Origin: an uncultured Treponema sp.
Lineage (GTDB): Bacteria > Spirochaetota > Spirochaetia > Treponematales > Treponemataceae
DNA length: 15,523 nt
NCBI GenBank assembly: GCA_937894335.1
Contig: CALCRU010000065.1
Location: 1-15,523, forward strand
Direction of reading: 5' to 3'
Position numbers and translations under genes: made by a program. The notes beneath the pieces are model-generated. The model was not told the origin of the DNA. It saw only the letters and a program-made list of their open reading frames with translations, and did no database searches. Every line of letters starts with the position of its first letter. Position 1 is the stretch's first letter. Below, piece by piece: positions 1 through 8,445 of the stretch.

Positions 1-19
1 GGCTTTTATCCCCATTTTA

Positions 20-57
20 TTCAATCACACAAAAAAAGTGATTGAACCATTTTTTTT
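20..57 (+). terminator. Intrinsic terminator for a plus-strand gene left of the window
   Basis: A perfect 9-bp inverted repeat (20-28 with 38-46) encloses a 9-nt A-rich loop and is followed after 3 nt by eight T residues (50-57). This is the form of a rho-independent terminator read on the plus strand. It would end a gene that lies left of the window and converges on rpoC. The stem is A+T-rich, so its strength is uncertain. Confidence 0.6.
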
Positions 58-58
58 C

Positions 59-97
59 AAAAAAAGTCTCCCAAAAAATTTTCATCTTTTGGGAGAC
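59..97 (-). terminator. Intrinsic terminator of the rpoBC operon
   Basis: Read on the minus strand, a perfect 11-bp stem (87-97 with 66-76, GTCTCCCAAAA type) with a 10-nt loop is followed directly by seven T residues (65 down to 59). It starts about 33 nt after the rpoC stop codon. It closes the minus-strand cluster, so rpsL and rpsG, which follow rpoC in many bacteria including T. pallidum, are not in the same transcript here. Confidence 0.9.
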
Positions 98-130
98 CTT
101 CAATTTGCACCAGGCTAACAAGCACCCGGT

Positions 131-3100
131 TTAATCTTCATCCATCATCTGGTCCATCATGGAAGAAGCTTCTTCCATCTGCATTTCACGCTCATGTTCC
201 AACTTGCGCATCTCGATAATTTCGTTCATCTTTGCGTCAAGGTCGGCAGCGGTAGAGTCAGACAACTTTACATTGTGGTAGCGTCTCATACCTGTACCGG
301 CAGGAATCATGTGTCCTATGATGACATTCTCCTTAAGTCCGCGCAGGTGGTCAACAGAGCCAGCGATTGCGGCATTTGTAAGAACGCGTGTAGTTTCCTG
401 GAACGAAGAAGCAGAAATGAACGAATCCGTTGCAAGTGCCGCTTTTGTAATTCCCTGGAACATAGGACGGGCTATAGCAGGCTGACCACCTTCCTCAATA
501 ACGCGTGCGTTTTCTTCGTGGAAGTGATACTTGTCAATCTGCTGACCGTAAATGAAGCGAGTATCGCCTACATCAACAATCTCAACCTTCTTAAGCATCT
601 GGCGAATAATAATACCAATATGCTTGTCATTAATCTTTACACCCTGTGCACGGTAAACGGACTGAATCTCATCCATAAGGAATTCCTGCAGTGCGTTTTC
701 TCCCAGAATGGCAAGAATGTCGTGAGGGTCAATTGCTCCATCGCACATTGGCTCACCGGCTTCCACACGGTCTCCGTCACGAACAAGCAGACGCTTTGTC
801 ATGGGAATAAGGTGGGTATACTGCTGACCATATTCATCTTCTACGATGATTGTGCGCTTTGCCTTAACGATTTTACCAAACTTAACTATGCCAGTAATCT
901 GAGACAGAACGGCAAGTGACTTTGGTCTGCGTGCCTCAAAGAGTTCAGAAACACGAGGAAGACCAAGGGTAATATCGTTAGCCTTTGCAGCGGCCTTAGG
1001 AATGTTTGCAAGGCGAACACCAGGATGAATCTGCTGCTTGTCTTCTACAAGGAGGATTGCTCCAGTTGGCAGATAGTAGCTTCCCTTTTCGTTACCATCT
1101 TCGTCAGTAACAAGAATGCGCGGCTGACGGGTTTCAAGGTGCAGGTCAGAAATAACGCGTTCTTTGTTGCCAGTAACAGAGTCGGTGCGTTCCTCAAGGG
1201 TTGCATCAGGAATAATGTCTTCGAAGTGAACATATCCTGTTTCGTCGGCTTTACCTTCTGCAATAATAGGTTCATTGTATGCGTCAAATTCGCCAATGGG
1301 TTCACCGGCTTCGGCAACAACATCAGCATTAAGGAACTTGGCATAGATTGTTGAACCGTTGATTATCTCTGTCTTCTGGTCATTGCTTGCCAAATAGAGG
1401 ACACCCTTGCGTACATATACATATCCGTTATCAGTTGCCTCTACTTCATTGCCCGAAGCATTCTTAAGGATTGGAGTTCCCTTCCTTACGCGAGAGCCGT
1501 CTTCTACAAGAACAGTTCCGTTTCCAACTTCGTGCTTTGCAAACAGTTTTGCAGAAACCATAAAGCCCTTACGAGTAAACAGTTCGTTGCCGTTGGAAAG
1601 TTCAACATTTGTACCTGTAATGCTCTTTATGAGTACTGGATACTTCATGACAATGTGGTTGTCCTGAGTTGACATTTCAGCAGCACCACCTGTATGGAAT
1701 GTTCGCAGTGTAAGCTGTGTACCAGGCTGACCGATTGACTGTGCGGCAATGGTTCCTACTGCTTCGCCGATTTCTACAATCTTATTGCGTGCCAAATCTT
1801 TTCCGTAGCACTTTACGCAGATTCCGTGCTTGCTTTCGCAGGTAAGAACAGTGCGCAACTTAACCTTTTCAACACCAGCCTTGTCAATTTTTTCTGCAAG
1901 GGCTTCGTCAATATACTGGTTAACATCGCACAAAAGATCACCTGTAACAGGGTCAAGAACGCGTTCAATTGAGTAGTGTCCGGCAATGCGTGAAGCAAGA
2001 GTTTCTACTATTGTTTCACCGTCTTTAATAGCCGTGTAATCAATACCGTTAATTGTTCCGCAGTCATCTTCGTTGATTACAACATCCTGAGCAACATCAA
2101 CAAGGCGTCGGGTCATGTAACCAGCGTCAGCTGTCTTAAGAGCTGTATCTGAAAGACCCTTGCGGCATCCGTTTGTAGAAATAAAGAATTCAATAACGGA
2201 AAGACCTTCCTTAAAGTTTGCCTTAATAGGAAGTTCAATAATGTCACCATTAGGCTTCTGCATAAGACCGCGCATTGCAGCCAGCTGGGAAATCTGCTTC
2301 TTAGAACCACGAGCACCAGAAATGGCCATCATGTAGAAGGTGTTAAATCCGTCCTTGTCCTTTTCCAGATTTTCCATCATCTTGTCAGACAGTTCCTTGT
2401 CAGTCTTTTCCCAAACTTCTGTTACGCGCTTGTAGCGTTCATCAGCGGTAATAAGAGAGTCGGAATACTGCTTGACGATTTTTGCAACTTCAGCATTTGC
2501 CTTGTCAACCATTGCCTTCTTTTCTTCAGGAACAAGAATATCGTCCATAGAAAGAGTTGCGCCGTAGAAGGTAGCGTTTTTGTATCCGCATGCCTTAATT
2601 GCGTCCAACATCTGAATGGTAAGCCAAGGACCTTTTGTATGGTAGACTTCCTCAATCATAGCCTTGAGCTTTTTGTCGCCCATCTGCTCGTTGTAGAATT
2701 CCACCTGATCAGGCATGGCCTCGTTAAATGCAAGGCGTCCTGCAGAAGTAAGAAGATATTTGTTTTCGGGTTCCTTGTCTGCATGAACAGGCTTTCCAAG
2801 AACATCCTTGTGAATCTTAATTTCTGCCTGCCATTCAATTGCACCAGAAGAAGCAGCCATGCGAACTTCATCGGGAGAACTGAACAGTTTGCCTGTTCCC
2901 TTTGCGTTAGGCTTAATGCTTGTCATGTAGTAGATACCAAGAACCATGTCCTGAGACGGAGCCACGATTGTGTTACCGTTAGCAGGGTCAAGCAGGTTGC
3001 GTGCAGAAAGCATAAGGTTCCAACATTCCATCTGAGCAGCCTGAGTAAGGGGCACATGGATTGCCATCTGGTCACCGTCAAAGTCGGCGTTAAATGCCTT

Positions 3101-4447
3101 ACATGCAAGAGGATGCAACTTAAGTGCCTTACCCTGAACAAGTACTGGTTCAAATGCCTGAATTCCAAGGCGGTGCAGTGTAGGAGCACGGTTAAGCATA
3201 ACCGGATGTTCCCTTACAACTTCGTCAAGAATTGCAAACACTTCGGGGGCTTCACTTTCTACAAGGAGCTTTGCCTTTTTAATGTTAAATACAACACCCT
3301 TGTCTACAAGCTTCTTCATGATAAAGGGCTTGAACAGTTCCAGAGCCATCTTTGTAGGAAGACCGCACTGCCACAACTTAAGTTCAGGACCAACAACAAT
3401 TACGGAACGGCCAGAATAGTCTACGCGCTTACCAAGAAGGTTCTGGCGGAATCGGCCCTGCTTTCCCTTGAGCATGTCGCTAATTGATTTAAGAGGACGA
3501 TTTGATGCACCCTTAACCACACGCTTTCTCTTGTTGTTATCAAAGAGTGCGTCTATTGCTTCCTGAAGCATGCGCTTTTCGTTTCTGATGATGATGTCAG
3601 GAGCGGAAAGTGACTGCAAACGGCGCAGACGGTTGTTGCGGTTGATTACGCGGCGGTAAAGATCGTTAAGGTCACTAGTTGCAAAACGGCCACCCTCAAG
3701 CTGAACCATAGGACGCAAATCCGGCGGAATTACTGGAATTACATCAAGAATCATCCAACTAGCCTTGTTGCCAGAAGAGCGGAAGTTTTCTACGATTTCA
3801 ATTCTTCGCAGAAGGTTCTTGTCGCTCTTTGCACCCTTTTCAATCATCTTTGCACGGAGTTCCGCTGCAAGTGCGTCAAGGTCGAGTCCTTCAAGCAAAG
3901 TCTTAATAGCCTCTGCACCCATGCTTGCAGTAAATGAACCACCGTAGCGTTCCTGAGCCTGAATGTACTCGTCTTCGGTAAGAAGCTGCATTTTTTCTAG
4001 GTCTGTTTCGCCTGGATCAATTACAATGTACTTCTCGTAGTAAAGTACTGAGCGCAGTGAGCCAACTGGAAGGTCAAGAAGTTTTCCCATGCGGCTAGGC
4101 ACAGTGCGGTAGTACCAAATGTGGCTTACCGGTGCTGCAAGTTCAATGTGTCCTGTGCGTTCGCGGCGTACCTTAAAGTGGGTAACTTCAACTCCACAGC
4201 GGTCACAAATTACACCCTTGTAGCGGATGCTCTTAAACTTACCGCAGTAGCATTCCCACTCTTTTGTAGTACCGAAAATCTTTTCGCAAAAGAGACCGTC
4301 ACGCTCTGGACGAAGGGTGCGGTAGTTGATTGTCTCCGGTTTTTTTACTTCACCGTAAGACCATGCACGAATATCATCTGGAGAAGCAAGTTTTATCTTA
4401 AGAGATGCAAAATCCTGAATATCCTGAATGTCCTGAGACTCACGCAT
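131..4447 (-). CDS. rpoC: DNA-directed RNA polymerase subunit beta'
   Basis: Largest subunit of core RNA polymerase. It carries the catalytic magnesium site and, with RpoB, forms the active-site cleft. The product is 1438 residues, close to the usual length of about 1400. Seen in order: the N-terminal zinc site (Cys66, Cys68, Cys81, Cys84), the catalytic NADFDGDQ motif at about 453-460, the bridge-helix and trigger-loop region at about 715-790, the second zinc site (Cys796, Cys870, Cys877, Cys880), and an acidic, Met-rich tail ending in DED. The ATG at 4447 is chosen because an AAGGAGG sequence lies just upstream and the residues before it are the end of rpoB read in another frame. The start overlaps the rpoB stop by 8 nt, so translation is probably coupled. 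A strong terminator follows. The identification is certain; only the start is a choice. Confidence 0.98.
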   Translation of the reverse strand: MRESQDIQDIQDFASLKIKLASPDDIRAWSYGEVKKPETINYRTLRPERDGLFCEKIFGTTKEWECYCGKFKSIRYKGVICDRCGVEVTHFKVRRERTGHIELAAPVSHIWYYRTVPSRMGKLLDLPVGSLRSVLYYEKYIVIDPGETDLEKMQLLTEDEYIQAQERYGGSFTASMGAEAIKTLLEGLDLDALAAELRAKMIEKGAKSDKNLLRRIEIVENFRSSGNKASWMILDVIPVIPPDLRPMVQLEGGRFATSDLNDLYRRVINRNNRLRRLQSLSAPDIIIRNEKRMLQEAIDALFDNNKRKRVVKGASNRPLKSISDMLKGKQGRFRQNLLGKRVDYSGRSVIVVGPELKLWQCGLPTKMALELFKPFIMKKLVDKGVVFNIKKAKLLVESEAPEVFAILDEVVREHPVMLNRAPTLHRLGIQAFEPVLVQGKALKLHPLACKAFNADFDGDQMAIHVPLTQAAQMECWNLMLSARNLLDPANGNTIVAPSQDMVLGIYYMTSIKPNAKGTGKLFSSPDEVRMAASSGAIEWQAEIKIHKDVLGKPVHADKEPENKYLLTSAGRLAFNEAMPDQVEFYNEQMGDKKLKAMIEEVYHTKGPWLTIQMLDAIKACGYKNATFYGATLSMDDILVPEEKKAMVDKANAEVAKIVKQYSDSLITADERYKRVTEVWEKTDKELSDKMMENLEKDKDGFNTFYMMAISGARGSKKQISQLAAMRGLMQKPNGDIIELPIKANFKEGLSVIEFFISTNGCRKGLSDTALKTADAGYMTRRLVDVAQDVVINEDDCGTINGIDYTAIKDGETIVETLASRIAGHYSIERVLDPVTGDLLCDVNQYIDEALAEKIDKAGVEKVKLRTVLTCESKHGICVKCYGKDLARNKIVEIGEAVGTIAAQSIGQPGTQLTLRTFHTGGAAEMSTQDNHIVMKYPVLIKSITGTNVELSNGNELFTRKGFMVSAKLFAKHEVGNGTVLVEDGSRVRKGTPILKNASGNEVEATDNGYVYVRKGVLYLASNDQKTEIINGSTIYAKFLNADVVAEAGEPIGEFDAYNEPIIAEGKADETGYVHFEDIIPDATLEERTDSVTGNKERVISDLHLETRQPRILVTDEDGNEKGSYYLPTGAILLVEDKQQIHPGVRLANIPKAAAKANDITLGLPRVSELFEARRPKSLAVLSQITGIVKFGKIVKAKRTIIVEDEYGQQYTHLIPMTKRLLVRDGDRVEAGEPMCDGAIDPHDILAILGENALQEFLMDEIQSVYRAQGVKINDKHIGIIIRQMLKKVEIVDVGDTRFIYGQQIDKYHFHEENARVIEEGGQPAIARPMFQGITKAALATDSFISASSFQETTRVLTNAAIAGSVDHLRGLKENVIIGHMIPAGTGMRRYHNVKLSDSTAADLDAKMNEIIEMRKLEHEREMQMEEASSMMDQMMDED

Positions 4448-7400
4448 TTTCGTCCTCCTTCTTAAATCCTGCACCGCTTTCCTTTATAAGTTCACGGTCG
4501 CGTTCCGTAAGGGCAATCTGCTTACCCTTGTCGTCGTAGATTGTAAAGTCCAAAGCAAGACCACGAAGTTCCTGAACAAGAACATTGAATGATTCAGGCA
4601 CTCCAATTGGAGCGGTGGGATCACCCTTAACGATGGACTTGTAAACCTCAGAACGACCTGTCATGTCGTCAGACTTAATAGTCATCATTTCCTGCAAGGT
4701 GTTTGCGGCACCGTATGCTTCAAGCGCCCAAACTTCCATTTCTCCAAGACGCTGACCACCAAACTGAGCCTTACCTCCCAGTGGCTGCTGGGTAACAAGT
4801 GAGTAAGGACCTGTTGAACGAGCATGCATTTTGTCGTCAACAAGATGGTGCAGTTTCATGAAGTAAATTACGCCTACAAAAATGGGATTAATAAAAGGCT
4901 CACCAGTAAATCCGTCGCGGACAACCTGCTTACAGTCGGGGCTTAATCCAGCTTCCTTAAGTTTTTCCGCAATCTGTTCCTGACTAGGGGTCTGGAATGC
5001 AGGAGAGTTGTAGAACTCGTTCAAAACCTGACCAGCGCGTCCAAGTTCGCTTTCCATAATCTGACCGATGTTCATTCGAGAAGGAACACCAAGTGGGTTA
5101 AGGCAAACATCAAGAGGAGTACCATCTTCCAAGTAAGGCATATCTTCAATAGGAAGAATGCGGGCAACAACACCCTTGTTACCGTGGCGGCCTGCCATCT
5201 TGTCGCCTTCGCAAAGCTTGCGCTTGTCGGCAATAAGAACTTTTACAACCTCATCAACACCAGGATTAAGGTCGTCACCTTCAGTCCTCTTAAGGCGCTG
5301 AATGTCAATTACAATACCCTGAACTCCGTGGGGAACATGCAAAGAAGTATCGCGAACTTCCTTAGCCTTTTCACCAAAGATTGAATTCAAAAGTTTGAAC
5401 TCTGGAGTGGTTTCGGTCTCGCTCTTTGGAGTTACCTTTCCAACAAGAATGTCTCCTGAGCGAACCTTTGCACCAATGCGTACAATACCTTCGGCATCAA
5501 GATTGTCCAGTGCCTTTTCTGAGGTATTGGGAACATCACGGGTAATTTTTTCGGGACCAAGTTTTGTCTCGCGGATTTCGGTCTGGAACTCGTGGATATG
5601 TACTGATGTATACATGTCCTCCTTGATTACACGCTGGCTAATAAGAACAGCATCCTCATAGTTGTATCCGTTCCAAGGCACAAAACCAACCAGAATGTTG
5701 CGTCCCAAAGAAAGTTCACCGTTAAATGTTGCAGGACCGTCTGCAATAACATCACCCTTCTTAACCTTTTCTCCAACCTGAACAGTAGGTCTCTGATGGT
5801 TACAGGTGTCGCTATTTGTGCGCTGATATTTAAGCAGAGGATATTCGTCCAGTTCTTCTGGCTTCCCCTTCGGCTTAATTTTAATCAGGTCGCTTTCTAC
5901 CCATACAACTTCACCATCTCGCTTTGCCTTAACAAGAACACCTGAATCGTAAGCAGTTTTCTGCTCCATGCCAGTACCAACATGAGGTGGCTCTGGGAAC
6001 AGAAGGGGAACGGCCTGTCTCTGCATGTTACAGCCCATGAGTGCGCGGTTTGCGTCGTCGTGCTCAAGGAATGGAACAAGAGAAGCGGAAACAGAAATAA
6101 CCTGACGGGGAGAAACATCCATGTACTGAATGTCTTTTGCAGAACGGCTTGAATAGTCACCACGATGGCGGCATGGAACAAGATCAGTGGGGAATGAACC
6201 GTCAGCCTTCATGCCTTCGGTTACCTGACCAATGAAGTACTTGTCTTCATCCATTGCAGCAAGATAGTCAACTTCGTCTGTTGCCTTACCGTTCTGAACC
6301 TTGCGGTAAGGTTCTTCAAGGAATCCGTACTCGTTTACGCGGGTAAAAATTGCAAGAGAAACAATAAGACCAATGTTTGGACCTTCAGGAGTCTCGATAG
6401 GAAACATGCGTCCGTAGTGGGTGTAGTGAACATCGCGAACTTCAAAGCCTGCGCGGTCACGAGAAAGACCACCTGAACCCAAGGCAGAAAGTCGTCTCTT
6501 GTGGGTAAGTTCTGCAAGTGGGTTACACTGGTCCATAAACTGGGACAGCTGTGAAGAACCGAAGAATTCCTTTACAGAAGCAACAATCGGCTTAATGGAA
6601 ATTAAATCTTGGGGTTTAAGGGTTTCTGTTTCCTTTAAGTTCATGCGCTCCTTGGCAATGCGTTCCATGCGGGCAAAGGCCTTGTTAAATTCGTTTGTAA
6701 GAAGTTCTCCTACAGAGCGAACGCGGCGGTTTCCAAGATGGTCAATATCATCAAGAGGCTCATCACCAATGTAAACTTCAATAAGATGTTTCATTGTGTT
6801 GATGATGTCGTCTTTTGTAAGCGTAAGGTCATCGACATTTTCTGCATAGTCGAATTTCTTGTTAAGCTTGTAGCGACCTACCCTTCCCAAGTCGTAGCGT
6901 CTCTGGCTAAAGAACATGGAAGTAAGATCTTTGTCGGCGGTTTCTACAGTAATGGGCTCACCAGGCATAAGAACAGAATAAACCTTTGAAAGGCATTCTT
7001 CCTTTGTAGGCTCGTCAGCATTTTCAACACCGTCTTTAGAGAAGATGATTTCTTCACGCTCGAAGCAGTTTACAATCATCTCGCTATCAAGAGACTCGTT
7101 GCGTGCGTCTCCCTTTGGTTTTCCGTCCTTATCCTTTGCACGGGTGTCGAGAAGGATTACAGTAACTTCCTTTACGCCGTTTGCAATAAGGTCGTCAATG
7201 TCATGGGGATGAAGCTTGTCGCCAGCGCGGAACAGTTTCTTTTCCTCGCCAGAATCCTTGTCGGTAATAAGGACAGGCTTTGCAAGAACCTTGTCAACAA
7301 GATCGTTCCGTTTGGTTGCGGCTTCAGAAACCTTTGCAACTTCTGTCTTATAGAAGCAGCTGATGATTTCTTCCCTAGTTGAATATCCCAAGGCACGCAG

Positions 7401-8006
7401 GAAAATTGTTCCAAGAATTTTCTTCTTGCGGTCAATTTTTGCATAGATGAGATCTTTTTTCTGGTCAATTTCAAACTCAAGCCATGAACCGCGATAAGGA
7501 ATAATACGGCTTGAATATACGCCCTTGTCATGGCAGAAAATAACTCCAGGCGAACGGTGAATCTGGCTTACTACAACGCGTTCTGCACCATTGATAATAA
7601 AGGTACCACGGTCGGTCATAAGCGGAATGTCGCCCATGTAAATGTCTTTCTGAAGAATTGCACCCGTATCCTTAAAGTTAAGGTTGATTCTTGCCTTTAA
7701 AGGAACGGCATAGGTTAAGCCCTTTTTCTTGCATTCCAACTCGCTAAATTTAATATTTTCCTTGTCAAGCTCATAGAACTCGTATTCAAGTTCCATGTCA
7801 CCGTTAGGACTTTCGATTGGAAATGTTGAAGTGAAAACTTCCTGCAAACCCTGATTAAGAAGCGGCTCTTTTTTTTCAAGGCGCTCTTTCTGAATGAAAC
7901 TTTCGTAAGAAGAAAGCTGGATGTCAATCAGATTCGGCAACTCCATAAAATCCTGGATGTTCTTGCCGATATACTGACGCTCGATTTTTTTTGTCTTTGC
8001 GTACAT
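4440..8006 (-). CDS. rpoB: DNA-directed RNA polymerase subunit beta
   Basis: Second-largest core RNA polymerase subunit, the partner of RpoC and the target of rifampicin. The product is 1188 residues; spirochaete RpoB proteins are shorter than the 1342-residue E. coli protein. The rifampicin cluster I is clear (FMDQCNPL then THKRRLSALG, roughly residues 491-510), followed by FEVRDVHYTHYGRMFPIETPEGPNIG. The C-terminal part has GDKMAGRHGNKGV and the GGKAQFGGQRLGEMEVWALEAYGA clamp-anchor region. The ATG at 8006 (protein begins MYAKTKKIERQ) is preferred over a start 16 codons upstream because AGGGG sits 5-6 nt before it and the extra residues do not look like RpoB. The gene is 426 bp downstream of rplL, a large gap full of hairpins. 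The residue matching E. coli Ser531 is Ser and the one matching Asn518 is Cys. Confidence 0.98.
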   Translation of the reverse strand: MYAKTKKIERQYIGKNIQDFMELPNLIDIQLSSYESFIQKERLEKKEPLLNQGLQEVFTSTFPIESPNGDMELEYEFYELDKENIKFSELECKKKGLTYAVPLKARINLNFKDTGAILQKDIYMGDIPLMTDRGTFIINGAERVVVSQIHRSPGVIFCHDKGVYSSRIIPYRGSWLEFEIDQKKDLIYAKIDRKKKILGTIFLRALGYSTREEIISCFYKTEVAKVSEAATKRNDLVDKVLAKPVLITDKDSGEEKKLFRAGDKLHPHDIDDLIANGVKEVTVILLDTRAKDKDGKPKGDARNESLDSEMIVNCFEREEIIFSKDGVENADEPTKEECLSKVYSVLMPGEPITVETADKDLTSMFFSQRRYDLGRVGRYKLNKKFDYAENVDDLTLTKDDIINTMKHLIEVYIGDEPLDDIDHLGNRRVRSVGELLTNEFNKAFARMERIAKERMNLKETETLKPQDLISIKPIVASVKEFFGSSQLSQFMDQCNPLAELTHKRRLSALGSGGLSRDRAGFEVRDVHYTHYGRMFPIETPEGPNIGLIVSLAIFTRVNEYGFLEEPYRKVQNGKATDEVDYLAAMDEDKYFIGQVTEGMKADGSFPTDLVPCRHRGDYSSRSAKDIQYMDVSPRQVISVSASLVPFLEHDDANRALMGCNMQRQAVPLLFPEPPHVGTGMEQKTAYDSGVLVKAKRDGEVVWVESDLIKIKPKGKPEELDEYPLLKYQRTNSDTCNHQRPTVQVGEKVKKGDVIADGPATFNGELSLGRNILVGFVPWNGYNYEDAVLISQRVIKEDMYTSVHIHEFQTEIRETKLGPEKITRDVPNTSEKALDNLDAEGIVRIGAKVRSGDILVGKVTPKSETETTPEFKLLNSIFGEKAKEVRDTSLHVPHGVQGIVIDIQRLKRTEGDDLNPGVDEVVKVLIADKRKLCEGDKMAGRHGNKGVVARILPIEDMPYLEDGTPLDVCLNPLGVPSRMNIGQIMESELGRAGQVLNEFYNSPAFQTPSQEQIAEKLKEAGLSPDCKQVVRDGFTGEPFINPIFVGVIYFMKLHHLVDDKMHARSTGPYSLVTQQPLGGKAQFGGQRLGEMEVWALEAYGAANTLQEMMTIKSDDMTGRSEVYKSIVKGDPTAPIGVPESFNVLVQELRGLALDFTIYDDKGKQIALTERDRELIKESGAGFKKEDENA

Positions 8007-8187
8007 CGTTACCCCTGCGATGTGTGTAAACACTGGAACCCAAGTCGCATGCAACCGCTACAAGCAAAACCTTTGCTCAGCACGAGATGCACAGCCCGTT
8101 TACCGCCAATCCAGACAGACCTGAATGCGGAAGGACATTCCCTTTCCCGTTTTTTTTATGACGACAAAAGCCTCAGGGTTACCCCCG
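8007..8187 (-). other. Proximal part of the rplL-rpoB spacer (rpoB 5' leader)
   Basis: No convincing gene is seen here. The stretch holds short hairpins: AGCAAA/TTTGCT at 8063-8077, GAATG/CATTC at 8123-8140, and the larger terminator-like hairpin at 8163-8199. I see no strong sigma-70 promoter on the minus strand, so rpoBC transcription most likely reads through from rplL. A short plus-strand open frame in this stretch has no recognisable protein features. Confidence 0.4.
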
Positions 8188-8199
8188 AAGCTTTTCGTC
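8163..8199 (-). terminator. Attenuator-like hairpin between rplL and rpoB
   Basis: On the minus strand, 8195-8166 folds into a continuous 13-bp stem (11 Watson-Crick pairs and two G-U pairs) closed by a GUAA loop of the GNRA class. Three further pairs lie outside a one-base bulge. The stem ends in GGCTTTT, then GTCGTC, so the U-tract is only four long. A partial terminator (attenuator) between rplL and rpoB is well known in E. coli and would suit this position. The weak U-tract means an RNA-processing or stability role is equally possible. Confidence 0.45.
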
Positions 8200-8445
8200 C
8201 AAAGGGTCCTAAAAAAGAACCCTAAGCATACTGTAAGAAATTCCACGAAGCGGAACCCCTAAGCAGACCGCCGGAAGTTTCCATAACAGAAACCTCCCTA
8301 AGCAAACTGCGAGAATTTCCGCAAAGCGGAACTCCAAAGCAGACCGCCGGAAGTTTCAAAGAAACTTCCCTAAGCAAACTGCGAGAATTTCCGCAAAGCG
8401 GAAATTCTCGTTAAGCAAGAAATAAGCGTAGCTTATTTCTTGCTT
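8188..8445 (-). repeat. Tandem array of about 37-nt hairpin units downstream of rplL
   Basis: Seven consecutive units each begin (plus strand) with AAGC, at 8188, 8224, 8261, 8300, 8337, 8372 and 8413, giving intervals of 36, 37, 39, 37, 35 and 41 nt. Six of them hold an inverted repeat after a spacer; the unit at 8413 is itself the repeat, its AAGC being part of the stem. From the second unit to the sixth, two forms alternate: one with AAGCAAACTG and a TTCCGC/GCGGAA stem (8300, 8372; a worn copy at 8224), and one with AAGCAGACCG and a GGAAGTTTC stem (8261, 8337). The stems nearest the rplL stop are perfect (13 bp at 8382-8410, 9 bp at 8349-8369). Those farther away carry wobble pairs or mismatches. 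The array lies inside the rplL-rpoB transcript. Confidence 0.8.
8413..8445 (-). other. Perfect 15-bp hairpin spanning the rplL stop codon
   Basis: 8413-8427 and 8431-8445 are exact reverse complements with a 3-nt loop (8428-8430). In the rplL mRNA the 5' arm covers the end of the AGC codon, the last two Lys codons, the TAA stop (8435-8433) and 2 nt more; the 3' arm is a mirror copy of this gene end. No U-tract follows, so it is not a normal intrinsic terminator. It could stabilise the 3' end of rplL mRNA against exonucleases or be a processing site (inference). Confidence 0.75.

Noticed and set aside
194..919. 241-codon plus-strand open frame
   Set aside because: Antisense shadow of the C-terminal third of rpoC; the minus-strand product is unmistakable and no independent start signal is seen.
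2639..3487. 282-codon plus-strand open frame
   Set aside because: It lies wholly antisense to conserved rpoC coding sequence, is rich in Cys, His and Lys from reversed rpoC codons, and has no ribosome binding site or family resemblance.
8022..8225. 67-codon plus-strand frame in the rplL-rpoB spacer
   Set aside because: It runs through the hairpin sequences, has no ribosome binding site and no recognisable protein features.
8188..8445. CRISPR array
   Set aside because: Units are contiguous and internally palindromic, with no unique spacers of constant length between identical repeats and no cas genes nearby.
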